Shown piece by piece: positions 11,304 to 22,994 of a stretch of DNA of 64,000 nucleotides (its first letter is position 1; each line of letters begins with the position of its first letter). The translations under genes and the position numbers were made by a program. Source of the DNA: Aquanectria penicillioides (Eukaryota > Ascomycota > Sordariomycetes > Hypocreales > Nectriaceae); contig PYIU01000003.1 of the NCBI GenBank assembly GCA_003415625.1, forward strand, positions 7,316,001 through 7,380,000. Reading direction: 5' to 3'. Below the pieces are notes generated by a model. The model saw only the letters and a program-made list of their open reading frames with translations. It was not told where the DNA came from and did not search any database.

Positions 11304-12424
11304 TTAGCAACTAGAAAGGTGACGCAACTGTTGGCTTAAATTGATAGCTTCTTGACCACATGGACAATGAAAAGTATCCTGCGTAAAGAACCGACGACAA
11401 CGATAAATGTGCCGCCTATGGTTGTCCTTGCGGGGGTCATTTTTCCCACAACGGCATCGATACCGTTTTGACTGGTCTGTGGAATGAATCGACCTGATGT
11501 GACGGTCAAGATCTTTCCGGCTGTGAAAACGCCACCCACAATCCGGTATATGGCACTCAAAACCAGAATAAGGACCGCGGGTCCTTATATCTGTCACTGG
11601 CTGGTTTTTCGATGATGATGGTGGTGATGGCGAAGAAGCTTGATTGAAGCCAGGTTGCAAGGATAGGTCCTCTGAAGCCAAAGCTTGGTTGAGGGAAGGC
11701 TCAGGGAATTGATCTAAGCGGCTGAGATCGATTAGGATTGAATGATTTGAGATAATTTCTTGGTCAAGACTCTCATAATTGGGTACCGAGGTGTCTGAAG
11801 AACTATGGGAATTGGCTGTGCTGAGAGAAATGGGCGATGGGCTGTCTAAGGTTGACAGGGAGTCGTCTGTGAAGAGATCCACCGGGGAACCGGAGATGAG
11901 ACCGGTTGAAGGTTTGATGGATCTAACTACGCCTGGGCGGATAGTTGGACAGGGTTCGAGCTCGGCGGGATTGATACAGACAGGCGCCTCACTCACGCGA
12001 GTGCAAGTTGGTATCTCGGAGAGATAGTCGTCGACGTGCTCGAAAGTGCCTGAGCACGCGCTCAGGTACGGGTCTTGATGAATAGGTTTCCAGAAATTAT
12101 AATCCGAGGTTGGATAGGAGTATTCGGGATGACAGCAGGATGACTTCCACGTGGTGGGCTCACACGGCGCCCGCTGACTTATGCGATGATCATGATGACA
12201 ACTGCAAATGTGACAGGCGCGGGGATATCGAGTCCCCGCGGAGGTCCTGTCCTAGGTTTGACAATAATGCTTGCTTTCGATTGCCTGACTGAGTTAGAAT
12301 AGAACCACAGAGCTGGGGTGAATGAGCCTTACGGGACGACTTGATAATATTGCTGGAGCGGTGTTTCTGAGAAGTTGCTCTTGCGTTTGGAGCTGGGGAT
12401 GCGGGGAGTTATCAAGTCGAGCAT
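11304..12424 (-). CDS. C2H2/CCHC zinc-finger protein, 329 aa, 2 exons
   Basis: A short first exon (12333-12424, ATG at 12422-12424, MLDLITPRIPSSKRKSNF) joins exon 2 (11304-12201) across a 131-nt GT-AG intron (GTAAGG to TTTGCAG, with CTAAC inside) in frame. The N-terminal 240 aa are Ser/Pro-rich and probably disordered. At the C-terminus are a classical C2H2 finger (about C247-H270, C-x4-C-x12-H-x4-H) and two fingers of the form C-x-C-x12-H-x3-C (about 280-299 and 310-329); the last Cys is the final residue. This suggests a nucleic-acid-binding nuclear protein, perhaps a transcription factor; its target is unknown. The exon 2 frame lacks an early ATG, so the upstream exon is needed for a start. 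Confidence 0.8.
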
Positions 12425-13959
12425 AACGCCTCACGGTGACCCATCAGGTGACTATGGTTCGCCATAAGTCGCCAGGCTCGGCTTTCAGCCTATCCGAAAC
12501 ATTTATGTGAGGCCAGGGAACGAGACGCCTGATGACCGAGCATCGATCAGGCTGAGCGCAATGGAGTTAGTGCTGATGTACTCTGGGTCTGGTTTATAGT
12601 GAGGCCCTCGAGCAATGGGCAGCCCTCGAGACTGTAGAGACTAACAGTATGCAATGCAACGTCAATAGGAGAATGATACAGATGGTACAGAATACCCGAT
12701 CCTTGTGTGAGGCCCCGAAGAATCCATTGGTGCCTTGTACTTGCTCTCTGCACTCCTTGCTTTTTTTAGCCAACACTTGCATCAAGCGCCGACGACCGTG
12801 ATCCTATCAATATTGTCCAATCACCTCGATGGATGGAAGTGAAACCGTGACGTTAGCGCAATGGCCGGCTGGAGAGAGCGTGCAGAAAGCCAGGTATTTG
12901 ATTTCCTCCTGGCTCGTGTGAGTGAGCGACCTTGGGCCTCACACAAGATTCGCGGTAGCGGAAGTAGATAGACCTTTGTTAGACAGCAAGGGAAGAAAGA
13001 AGCCACAATTTGAAAGAACCACATGAGCATGCAAATGTGCTGAGGCAATTGAACTTGGCAATTTAATGGCGTAGAGATCAACTCAACTTCCGTGAGGCCA
13101 AGTCAAGTGTGAGGCCACGACCTTGGTGCCTGTATGGCATTTCTTGTTAAATAAGCATATAAAGCCTATCATCAAATAAAGCATATGGCGTTGAAAATTG
13201 GGTGAAGCTACCAAGAATTGTTCGCCACTGTGTCTCTATCCTTCACCCCGGTTTTCGTATTCATTCTATGTGGTGGGAATTTTCGATTCGAAATGAACCC
13301 AGCTTCGAATCCCACCAACACCACGACCCCAAAGGCACACTGCAATTGCAACACCAAAATCGCGCATGGAGTCCTTGTAAGATCAAGCAATAACCAAGAG
13401 AGGTTCATAAGCTGATCAGCAGAAAAAACAGGAGCTTTCAGCGCAGCAAGCAAATTCAATTGTTGACACGGGGTTGGCGCTGTCTCGTACATGGGGATCC
13501 AATAGCACCTCGACACAATCACACTGTCGAGGTCCAACGATGTCCGAACCCCCGGCAATCATATCTTGGTTAGCTCAAGGCGGTAAAGAAGACCCCTGGA
13601 ATCACATAACGTGTGTTTCTTATACGACACCGAACTCCACTTCTCAGACTGGGACAACTGGAGCATCATTGGGTGGTTCTCGTAACATCCCAAATCACAT
13701 GGCAAATGCAAACAAAACATATCGGTGATGTGGAGTTAATCTGATGAGAATTTGTTGAAGGAGGTGATATCGTTTTAAATTTACCATCATTCCCGAAAAT
13801 TGCTCAAGTCTATTCAGCTCCTCCATTCGTATCATTGCATGAAATCTTCAAAATGCCGCCTCGTAAAATCCATATGCTTCATCTATGGGTATTTTATCAT
13901 GAATACGCCTCATTAACACCAAACCCTGTAATATATATGCTTGCGAGGACTAAACACAA
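12425..13959. other. Intergenic between zinc-finger gene promoter and MFS gene 3' end
   Basis: About 1.5 kb. Open frames are short and unlike any family I know. It should hold the promoter of the zinc-finger gene and the 3' flank of the MFS gene. Confidence 0.5.
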
Positions 13960-15758
13960 TTATGCTGCCTCATTGTCTGGGTGACAATCCGAGTCAGCTC
14001 CCACCCAATCGTCACTTTCGAGGCCGGCTCTCTTAATGAATAGCGAAGCTACCCAGCCGAAGATGGAAAGACCGCCAAACAAACTCCAGACTAGCACTTC
14101 GCCCTTGGGCTGAATGCGAGTAGAGAGAGTGAAGAGGGCTCCAGACACGAAAGGACCGAAGCTTCGACCGAGGGCTGAGAGTGTCTGCGCAATGCCGTTC
14201 AGAGCACCAAGGTTGGCGTGAGAAGGAGCCGAATTGGTAATCTATAACATAAGTTGGTAGCTGCGACAAATTTGATCCTTTTTAGTGGTAGGGTTCTTAC
14301 CAGTAGCATAACGCTTGACAGACCACCCACTGCGCAAATGTTCTTGATGATGAGGATGACGCCAAGCTCAATGTACAGCCACAGTTTTCCGCTGCCAAGC
14401 CCAAAAAGCGGCTCATCGTCTGCGTATCCGACCCAGGGCATCAAGATCATGCAAACGCCGATGCCGAGCAGCGAAATTTGGTATGTACCCAGGTTGCCTG
14501 CTTTAGCCTTGAGAGGCTGGAACAGGAAGGCCTGGAAGAAAATGGTAGCAACTCCAGCCATGCTCAGACTGAGGCCGATTTTGCTGGGGAGCAGGTCTCG
14601 CCCGGCTGGAGGTGGGGTATCGGCAAAGATTGGGTACAGGCTGTTGAATGAGATGTTGGAGAGCTGAAAAACGAGGTAGGTCCAGAGGAGCAGTAGGGTG
14701 GTTCCGCTCAGTTCACGCCATAGCGATTTGGTAGAGCCCAATTTGGAGTCGAGATCATCGTTCTCATTCTGTTGCGGGTTGATGCCATCTTGGCCGTCCT
14801 CATCCTCAGTAGCGGAATCGTTTGAAGATAGCAGCGGCTGGGTGTGAGCCTGACCGCGGGGCCACCGAGTGCTCCATGAATTACGTCTGGGCTCTGGTTT
14901 CCTGCCCGACACCCACGAGACGACCCTCTCAATCCATGAGGGCTTGGAGAAGCCAGTCTGGGTCTCCTCCAGCGTCTCCTCGAACCAAGCCCCCACAACC
15001 ACGATGCTGCAGGCTAGTAGCACGGCAGAGAGAACATTGGGTCCGAGAAAAGGGTATGGCGCATCGGTTCTCACGAGGAGGCCGCCGAGCGCAGGACCTG
15101 TGATTCCGCCCAGGGAATAGATAATGGGGAGATAGGTAAACGCACGGCTTTGGTTGCTGCGATCGGTCACCTCGCCTAAAACAGTCGGCACACAAGCGGC
15201 ATTTCCGTTCAGCAGACCCATGGCGACGTGGACAACGACAATCTGCCAGTATTCCCTGCACAGGCCAAAGGCGCAGAAGCAGCACATGAGCGAAAAGGTG
15301 CCCATGATGAGCACGGGCTTCCTCCCAATGCTGTCGGAGGCGTATCCCCAGAGGAAGTTGGTCGACAGCTGGGCCATTGCAAAGGCGCTGGCGAGAATGC
15401 CCACGTACAAGCCGCTCTCGTCTGCAGGGATGCCGGGCATGGAGGCGACCATTTCGGGCAAATATGGACCTATCGAGTTCAATGCCGTCTGCTCGGCGAG
15501 CGACAAGAACGCCAGCAGCAGCAATTGACGGACGGGCAGCGGCGTCTCATTGTAGTCGGTCTCGGAGCCGGAGGAGCTGATGTCGGAGGGCGCAGGCTGC
15601 TCGAGCGGTGTTTTTGGCGGGGCCGTGGTAAAGGTCTGATAACGATGGGACGAGTTGCGTCGCAAGGGATTGGGAGGGGGAGTTGGAATTGGCGCGCCGG
15701 CGTGAAAGGAGCCCGACGACGTGGTGCGGCTGGCGGAGTTCATCCTGGCAGGCGACAT
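13960..15758 (-). CDS. MFS transporter, ZIFL/YCR023C-like, 579 aa, 2 exons
   Basis: Exon 1 (14301-15758) and exon 2 (13960-14241) join in phase 0 across a 59-nt intron (GTAAGA to TTATAG). The first 75 aa form a Ser/Pro-rich cytosolic tail. Twelve hydrophobic segments follow, with the MFS loop 2-3 signature GYASDSIGRKP (about 139-148) and a charged central loop (about 270-345, rich in D/E/N/Q) between the two six-helix halves. The last exon carries SHANLGALNGIAQTLSALGR, a typical end segment of the ZIFL-type branch of MFS. Substrate is unknown; plant ZIFL relatives move zinc, potassium or organic acids. A plasma or vacuolar membrane location is inferred. Confidence 0.88.
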
Positions 15759-16122
15759 GATGGGCGCGATTGAGGAGCAATTTGTTTTTATTTTTCGCGA
15801 GGGAGGGAAAAAAAAGAAAGAAATGAAGCCGGCGATGCGATGTTCAGGGACTGGCGGCGGCCTGGTCCAGTGGTGACGTAGACGAGCGAGATTTCACGCT
15901 TTGGCGGGGCGGCCGTGCTGTAATCGCGGTGGTGAGTGTAACTAGTAGCGGGAGTGGTAGCGGCAGCAGCAATAAATTTAGCGTGTTGAAGCGCGGAGAT
16001 GGAGGGGCAGCGAGAGGATCAGCAGTAATCGTGACATGCTTTGGGAGCGAGATGCGATGCCAGGCAAGAATGCGAGGCTCAGCTGCCCGGGCATAGGAAT
16101 GGAGAGGGAACAAGGGCAGGAC

Positions 16123-16151
16123 GAGAAGAAGAAGAAGAAGAAGAAGAAGAA
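16123..16151. repeat. GAA microsatellite
   Basis: About nine uninterrupted GAA/AAG units in the upstream region of the MFS gene. Confidence 0.85.
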
Positions 16152-17627
16152 TGGATATGAAGATACGAATCGACGAATCAATTCCGGGCTGGCGGAGCAC
16201 AGGAATTGGCCGAGTCATCGGAGATGGGCCAAAAAGACCGAGTCGTGACCCCGACTGGCCTGGCTGGCCCTATGAGGATTTTTTGTCGCAGTGCCGCGGC
16301 CGTGATTGGCATCGATGCAAAAAGACCCTGGCCATGCCCACTCGGGAGGCTCAAACGAGCATAGGGCCGTCTTGGATTTTTATTTTTTATTTTTTCTCTT
16401 TAGCCACAGGATAGGACTTTTGATGTAGCGCGGCGCGTGCGTACATGTGCATTGGTTTATTGCCCTCTGCGGCGCGACGAAAAGAGGCTGCAGCGGCTGT
16501 GAGGCCGTCGCCGAGAGAGTGAGGCGGGGCCAATCGGTAGTCGGCATGGGGGTCGTCGGAGGGGTTCCTTTGTGATGCTGGGGGGTTTCCGCTCAGGAAT
16601 AGGTAATGGGATCCATCCGTCTGCCACTGTGCCCCGTAGATAGCACAATAAGCTATTTAACTAATGTACCTACTGTATCATGGATGTATGGGACTATGGG
16701 AGATAGCTAGACGGACTGGAGTTAGCCGTCGGGGCATCCCGCTCCCTACGCCCTGCGCAACCCCTGGCGGGCGAAATCAAACCAAACGAAAAGTGGAAAA
16801 CGGGCAGATGACCACGACGGTGGCCCGATGCGGGGGTGCAGCGTGTGTGCCAGATACTGTATGTTCCAATGTGTGCTATGTGCAGTGTGGTGCTGTAATG
16901 TAGTGCGATGTAATGCAGTGTTGGTGGTGATGGATGTGGAGGGGAAGAGTTGTATTCGGGGGGGGGGGGGCTGAGGCCTTGTTCGTTTGTTTTGTCCTCG
17001 CCTCGCTTGAGGGGAACGGACGGAACGCCGAAGCAAAAGAAGGGTAGACAGAAAGAAAAACGAGAGAAGCAAAAAAAAAGAAAAAAAGCCACAAACCGTT
17101 CGCCGATGACGTTGGTGGAGGTATTGGCGTGCCTCCATCTCGTGCGCCATCGACTGACCTCAAGGCACCGGGGGCCTGGCAAGTGGGTGAGCGATGCATC
17201 CCACGGTGCCATCCACCCATCCCACCCATTCATTCATTTAGTTACCCACTGTGACAGGAAAAAGTAAAGAAAGCAAGGGAAAAAGAAAGGCAAGCAACCG
17301 CGACGGCTCTTAGATCCGAACCTCCGAGGCTGCCACCAGCTTTGGAGAGGTGAACATGGCCGGGACCAATGCCTGTTGAAGCAATTACGTCGTCTTATGT
17401 TGGGAAATCTGCGACTCGAGGGCTATTTCATTGCACTTTCATTGCACTTTGTAATAACTATTTTCTTCTTCTTCCTTTCTTTCCTTCTTTGGCTGTGCTC
17501 ACGCGAGCGTAGCAAAAAGAAAACCAAGACAAATCAAAAACTGGACCACTAATACTGACCACTGGTGAATCATCGTCGTCACCACCACACTTCATCCTCT
17601 CTCTCACCCTCAGCCTCTCCCCCAAGT

Positions 17628-17677
17628 CCCATGTTCCGTGTCCCATGTTCCGTGTCCCATGTCCCGTGTCCCATGTC
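17628..17677. repeat. 14-bp minisatellite
   Basis: Three full copies and one partial copy of a 14-bp unit (CCCATGTTCCGTGT; the third copy has one T to C change), head to tail. Confidence 0.9.
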
Positions 17678-18144
17678 TGTCTCTGTTCGTCCCTCTCCCT
17701 CCCCTCACCCTCGATGCACCGCAAATCGCCCGCGCATCACCAATCAAAATCAGCCTCAAATCCAACGTCCCCCAGATGCAGTCGCGATGGAACCGATACC
17801 ACATTCCTTCTTGGGGCACACCATCCGGGGGTTGGATGCCGCCGGCACGTGTCTCGTCTATCGCGCCGGTGTGCCGTGCCACTCTCTCGGGGAGAGCCAC
17901 TGACATGCACACCACCACGACCACCATTCATCATCATCAAATCATCACAACCACTGGGGAGAGAGAGACATGGACAACAACACCTCGATCGCTGCACATG
18001 CACCTTATTATATGGACGGGTTTACTAACACGCCAAGTTTTAAAACGGCGTAATATTGTTCTTGTCATTTGCATCATACTTTGTTCTCATCATAACGGGA
18101 TGTTAGGCGACAGCCCCCGCCTCGCTCGCTCGTTTACAACCCAG

Positions 18145-19263
18145 TTACACAAACACCCGCAAGAACTCGACGAGCGCCATCATGGCCATGGCCTGTCCGT
18201 ACGGCATGCTCGTCCGCGGGATATCCTTGTAGTGCTGCAGGTCATGCCCCATCCCTGTTCCGAACGACGTGTTGAGCAGCTCGCCCTCCGGGCTGATGTT
18301 GTCCAGCACCGCCTTGATGGCCTTGACGGCCACCTCTGAGTACTCCTTGCCAATGTACTTGCGCCGCTCCGCCTTGAGCATGCCGTACGCGAAGCCCGCC
18401 GTCGCGCTGGCCTCAACGTACGAGCCCTCCTCCTCGGGCACGTCGAGGATGGTGCGCCACAGCCCGCTGGGCATTTGCACCTTGGCCAGCGCCTCGCACT
18501 GCGCGTTGAGCGTGTTGAGCAGGAGGTCGCGGATCGGATCGCCGTGGTCCAGCCCCAGCAGCTCGATGAACTCGGGGATGACAATCGTCACCCAGCTGTT
18601 GCCGCGGCCCCAGCGCGCGTCGGCAAAGTTGTGGCCGCCGTCCTTGAAGGTCCAGCCGTGGAAGAACAGACCCGTCTTGGTGTCGAACAGGTACTGGATG
18701 TGCAGCAGGAACTGGCGCTTGGCCTCGGCCACGTAGTGCGGCCGGTTCAGCAGCACGCCAATCTTGGCCAGCGGCATCACCGTCATCATCAGGGTGTCGT
18801 CCCAGAGCTGCTGCTCGTTGACCTCGAGGTAGGTGATGTGCTGCATGCCGCCGTACTTTGTCCGGGGCAGGTCGTGGTACGCCCACTCGGCCCAGCTGTC
18901 GAGCCACGGCAGGTAGGTTTGGTTGCCCGTCTTCTCGTAGACGTAGGCCAGCGTCAGGAACACGGCCATGGTGTTGATGTTCTTGCCCTTGTGGCCTTCC
19001 TTGAACCGCGCCTGGAACCAGTCCTCGATGATCTTGAGCCACTCGTCCTCGCCCGTCAGCTCGTAGTACTTCCAGATGCCGTACAGACCGATGCCGTGCG
19101 TCCACTCCCAGTCATTCCAACCCTTGGTGTCAATGACCTGGCCATCGGCGAGCGTCATCAAGAACTCGCCCGTGGTGTCCTTGATGTTGACGAGCTCGTG
19201 GATGAGCTGCCGGACCTGCTTGTGGATGTGGTCGGCAGCGATCCCGTGCATATGAGACGGCAT
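18145..19263 (-). CDS. GH105 unsaturated rhamnogalacturonyl/glucuronyl hydrolase, 372 aa
   Basis: Single exon. The first true ATG is at 19261-19263 (MPSHMHG); the frame extends upstream only through a non-ATG codon. The protein has the (alpha/alpha)6-barrel pattern of GH105/YteR enzymes: GWNDWEWTHGIGLYGIWKYY, NINTMAVFLTLA, EQQLWDDTLMM (Asp156 in W-x-D-T aligns with the catalytic Asp by motif), GLFFHGW, RWGRGNSW and GLWRTILD. The length is normal for the family. There is no signal peptide, so action inside the cell is inferred. The reaction by family is hydrolysis of the unsaturated uronic acid from disaccharides made by pectin or rhamnogalacturonan lyases. It is divergent from an MFS carrier gene that could supply the substrate. 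Confidence 0.92.
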   Translation of the reverse strand: MPSHMHGIAADHIHKQVRQLIHELVNIKDTTGEFLMTLADGQVIDTKGWNDWEWTHGIGLYGIWKYYELTGEDEWLKIIEDWFQARFKEGHKGKNINTMAVFLTLAYVYEKTGNQTYLPWLDSWAEWAYHDLPRTKYGGMQHITYLEVNEQQLWDDTLMMTVMPLAKIGVLLNRPHYVAEAKRQFLLHIQYLFDTKTGLFFHGWTFKDGGHNFADARWGRGNSWVTIVIPEFIELLGLDHGDPIRDLLLNTLNAQCEALAKVQMPSGLWRTILDVPEEEGSYVEASATAGFAYGMLKAERRKYIGKEYSEVAVKAIKAVLDNISPEGELLNTSFGTGMGHDLQHYKDIPRTSMPYGQAMAMMALVEFLRVFV

Positions 19264-19321
19264 GGTGGCTGAATAAATCAAACGGACGTATGTAGGTACG
19301 TTATGTACGTGTGTGTACGTC

Positions 19322-19367
19322 CGTACGTATGTACGTATGTATGTGTGTATGTATGTATGTATGTATG
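19322..19367. repeat. GTAT/GTAC microsatellite
   Basis: Tetranucleotide GTAT/GTAC repeat just upstream of the GH105 start codon. Confidence 0.85.
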
Positions 19368-19823
19368 GGGGGGCAAAGATAGAAAGAAAGCAGCACGAAT
19401 CAGGATCCTGTTCCCTGCCCGAGCTAATCTAAATGTCCTCGGCTGCAGAGCTATTGGTGTTTGCACAAGTTGGCACAGAGAGCCCGTATCGAGAGGGAGA
19501 GGAGAGGCAGAGGGACGGAGCGGCAGGGCAACCTTAAAGGGGGGTGTCGGCCGTGGGGCCTTGACTGGTGGGTTAACTGGCGTCGCTTATACCACCAGGC
19601 CACCTCGGTGACGGATGATCCAGTTTCGGTCCGATGTGTACCGAGGAGTCAAGCTCTTTCGCCTGCATTGCTGGCCTTTGCTGGGCCTGCCCATCACCAC
19701 GATGTGATTAATGGTGTGTCATCACTCCACAACTTCTCCGCACTCTGCGTGCTGTGGGGGTGGGGGTGGGGGCGGGGATAAAGAAGGTTAGAGTTAGTCG
19801 TTGTTTTGCCGCTAACCTTGCTT

Positions 19824-19942
19824 GAGAGAATGAGAGAGAGCGAAAGAGAGAGAGAGAGAGGCGGCCTGGGTGGAGAGGGGGAGAGCCAAGAGACTGAGAG
19901 AGGAGGTGGAGGAGGAGGAGGAGGAGAGGAGAGAGAGGAGGT
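19824..19942. repeat. Polypurine (GA/GGA) tract
   Basis: Roughly 120 bases dominated by GA and GGA units on the plus strand. Such tracts can form triplex-like DNA; here it lies between divergent promoters. Confidence 0.8.
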
Positions 19943-20772
19943 GTTACTCCTCCTACGCCAAGGGCTTGGCTTTGCGATCGTGAGGAGAAGAGAGGAGGAG
20001 TTCCAATCTTGGCCAAACGCCCAGACTGAAGACTGGAAATGGAGATTTAACCACCACCACCCCGGGGAAAAAAAGGATGCTGCTGCGCCGTCGCCGAGTT
20101 GGAGAAGGGTCCCTCCTCCAACAATCCTCTGCAGCGGGCGGCGTCCTTGGCCTCACGGAGACTCGCTGCTCCCCCTGGCATCAGTCGATGAGTCTGGCGA
20201 CTCGCCGATCCGCACCTGTGGGCAGCGTAGTATTGGGTCTCTGACTCGCCAGGACAAGCATGTCTCCTCCAACTGGCCGCCGTGGTCCACCCTCCCTGCC
20301 TCCCTGCCTCCCTGGCCCATCATTGCGAAATGTCATGCAAGAACCAACGTCCCACGAAGCGAACCGTTGGGGTTCGCTCCCGCGCCATTGGGGCCAAACC
20401 TTGCCGTGACACCGAGTTTGTCATCGGCCTTCGGGCAAGTCTGTCGCGAGGAAATGGCCTCTCGTGTTTGTGGAATTCGGATCTTTGCCAAATTGGTCGT
20501 CTCGTTATGCATGGTCTGGGGTATGGGGAAAGCTCCCAGACCCGTCTCTAGCGCATGGGGTATTCCCCTCTTCCCCGGCCCGGGGGGGGCCGCCTGGCAG
20601 ATAAAAACTGGTGACAATGCCCACGTCTGCGCTGTGAAGGACCTTTGCTCGCTCACCGGCAGTCCAGATACATAAACAAGTACTGGGGACCCTCCTCCCA
20701 TCCCTCTTGCTCCTGCAGCGGCCTCTCACTTCTTTACCCCGGGTCCTTTTTTGACACTCGAAATTTCCCACA

Positions 20773-22661
20773 ATGGCGTCCACGGGCATCGACACCTCCA
20801 AGGAAATCACCCCTGGCGATGGCCAGCAGCCCAAGCGCTCCATCAACGAGGTTGAGCGCACCTCGGTTGATTTGGAGAAGCCGGCAATCCACTCGGAGCG
20901 AGTCGACAAGGAGCTCGCCGCGTACGCCTCCGATGTGCGCATTGAAATCAGCGAGGAGCGTAACATCGAGCTCCGCAAAATGATCGACAAGCGAATCTTG
21001 GTCGTCATGATTACCACGTACTTTCTACAGGCCATCGATAAGGGAACGCTCTCGTTTTCCTCCATCATGGGCCTGCCGGCCGACACTGGTATGACGACTG
21101 CCACTGGCGCAGTGACCCAGCAGGTTAGAGGCCTCCATTATGACATGATACCTTCGGTTTAGTAAGCTAACGCCCTCTCTAGTATAGTTGGTTGACGACC
21201 TGTATCTATATTGCCATCCTCATCGTCGAATACCCCCAGAATTGGCTCATCTCCCGTGTCCCAATTGCCAAGTATCTTAGTTTCTCCATCATCGCCTGGG
21301 GCACCGTTCTGGCCTCCCACGCCGCCTGCAAGAACTTCACTGGCCTTGTTGTTGTCCGAACACTGCTTGGAATCTTCGAATCTACTTGCCAGCCTGCCTT
21401 TGTTATCCTCTCCGCCATGTGGTACCGCAGAGAGGAGCAGACTGCTCGAGTTACCTACTGGTAGGTCCAAACTCGAAGTTACATTTGCGATTTGAAAACA
21501 AGCAGCTAATCTGTTCATACAGGTACATGATGAATGGAGGTCCGTAATCTGTCATCGCAGAGAATCATTGAATCAATTACTGACTCCTGAAATAGCTCAG
21601 CAAATCGTTGGTGGCCTTTTGGCTTACTGCTTCTCGCTCATCAAGAGCGGCCCCCTCAAGTCTTGGCAGTGGCTTTTCCTATCGTACGGCGTCATCTCGG
21701 TGCTCTTCGGCTTCTTCGTCCTTTGGTGGATGCCTGACTCCCCCATGCGAGCCCACTGCTTCACTGAACAGGAGAAGCACGAGATGGTCGAGCGAGTTCG
21801 TGACAACCAGACCGGAATCCAGAACCGCAAGTTCAAGAAGGAGCAGTTCATTGAAGGTCTGAAGGACCCTCAGATCTGGGGATACGCCATGATTTCCATG
21901 TGCACTGCTCTGCCAACCTCTGGACTCGGTGCTTTTGCCAACATCATCATCAAGAGCTTCGGTTTCACCACCCTCGAGACTCAGCTTCTTGCCATGGTCC
22001 TGGGCTTTTACATCATCATCGTGCTGCTTAGCTCCGTGTGGCTTGTCAAGAAGACCAACCAGAATCTCTTGGTCATGCTTGGCTTCTGTGTTCCGTAAGT
22101 TAAATGTCTTGGCATTTCCCCTCTTCTCCAACTTTTCTGACCATGACGCGACAGATCATTCCTTGGCACGATCCTTTTGATGACCCTCCCCAACAAGACT
22201 TATGCTCAGCACATTGGCCTGCTCATCTGCTACTACATCACTCTGTCTTTCTGGTCTGCAGGAACCCTGGCTCTTTCCATGATTTCCCGCAACGTTGCTG
22301 GCCAGACCAAGAAGACTGTTGCTGTTGCATTCAACTTTATCTTCTGGGCTGCCGGAAACTCCATCGGTATGACTACTCTTCTAGTACTTTGGCCTGAGCA
22401 TTCACTAACATATCCACAGGCCCTCAGGTTTTCCTCGCCAACGACGGACCTCGATACTTTACCGCTTTCGCCACCCATCTCGGATGCTACTGCCTGCTTG
22501 TCTTGGTCATCATTGGCCTCCGATTCTACCTTACTCACCAGAACAAGAAGCGCGACGCTTTGGCCGCCCAGGGTGTTGCCGAGGCCCAAGACAACACTTT
22601 GGTCAGAGCGTGGGAGGATCTTACCGACAAGGAGAACTTGAGCTTCCGATATGTGTACTAA
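20773..22661 (+). CDS. MFS transporter, anion:cation symporter (Dal5/allantoate permease) type, 532 aa, 6 exons
   Basis: Exons 20773-21123, 21183-21460, 21523-21539, 21596-22094, 22155-22366 and 22420-22661 join in frame to 532 aa; exon 3 is only 17 nt. The N-terminal ~75 aa are hydrophilic; then come the DKRILVVMITTYFLQAIDKGTLS first helix of the ACS branch, the EYPQNWLISRVPIAKY segment, VVVRTLLGIFEST, a WYRREEQTAR loop, GGLLAYCFSL, and a second half ending GLRFYLTHQNKKRDAL plus a charged tail. Twelve transmembrane segments are expected. ACS members import carboxylates, vitamins, allantoate or sugar acids. It is divergent from GH105, which suggests import of an unsaturated uronide, though this is inference. 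Confidence 0.9.
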
Positions 22662-22994
22662 GCCTAGTTGCATGGAAATGAGTGTACTTTATACCCGTGG
22701 CTGTAAGACAAGATGGGGAACGCCGATTCCTGAATAATTTTGTACGAGGTCACCAGTTTAGTAATGCAAGACATGATGCAGTCAACTAAGGTTTATTGAA
22801 AGCCTAAGCTAGATAAAGCAATCTGACCAAATTTTAATATCCACCTTTGGGGAGCAATCTCCGCGACAAATTGCCGATTCCAGTTGTTGAATCGACAACC
22901 AATGAGATGCTGCAATCAGTCCTTACCAGTTTCAAAGCCAGACAAAAGAGATGGGGTTTCCTCATGGGAACGAAGCGGCGATGGGCCTAGTCAT
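22662..22994. other. Intergenic between convergent genes
   Basis: 333 bases holding the 3' flanks of the MFS carrier and the small zinc-finger gene. Nothing else is seen. Confidence 0.5.

Larger units (their letters stand above)
15759..18144. other. Long intergenic stretch with simple repeats
   Basis: About 2.4 kb upstream of the MFS gene and downstream of GH105. It holds a GAA repeat (16123-16151), a G homopolymer at about 16959-16970, polypurine DNA near 17040-17090, a 14-bp tandem repeat (17628-17677) and CAT/CAC-rich DNA at about 17908-17950. Both strands show many low-complexity frames, none credible as a gene. Confidence 0.5.
19264..20772. promoter_or_regulatory. Shared upstream region of GH105 and MFS carrier, repeat-rich
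   Basis: About 1.5 kb between two divergent genes, so it likely contains both promoters. It includes a GTAT microsatellite (19322-19367), a long polypurine tract (19824-19942), and C-rich segments near 20280-20330 and 20575-20590. A long plus-strand frame across 19806-20675 is driven by the GA-rich repeat and is not accepted as a gene. Confidence 0.5.

Noticed and set aside
18413..19105. 230-codon minus-strand frame within GH105
   Set aside because: It is a shifted frame of the GH105 coding sequence; high GC and biased codons keep it open. The plus-strand 265-codon frame here is rejected for the same reason.
19806..20675. 289-codon plus-strand frame between GH105 and the MFS carrier
   Set aside because: Its start lies in GA/GGA repeats and the rest has no motif; the translation is repeat-driven and it overlaps the divergent promoter area.
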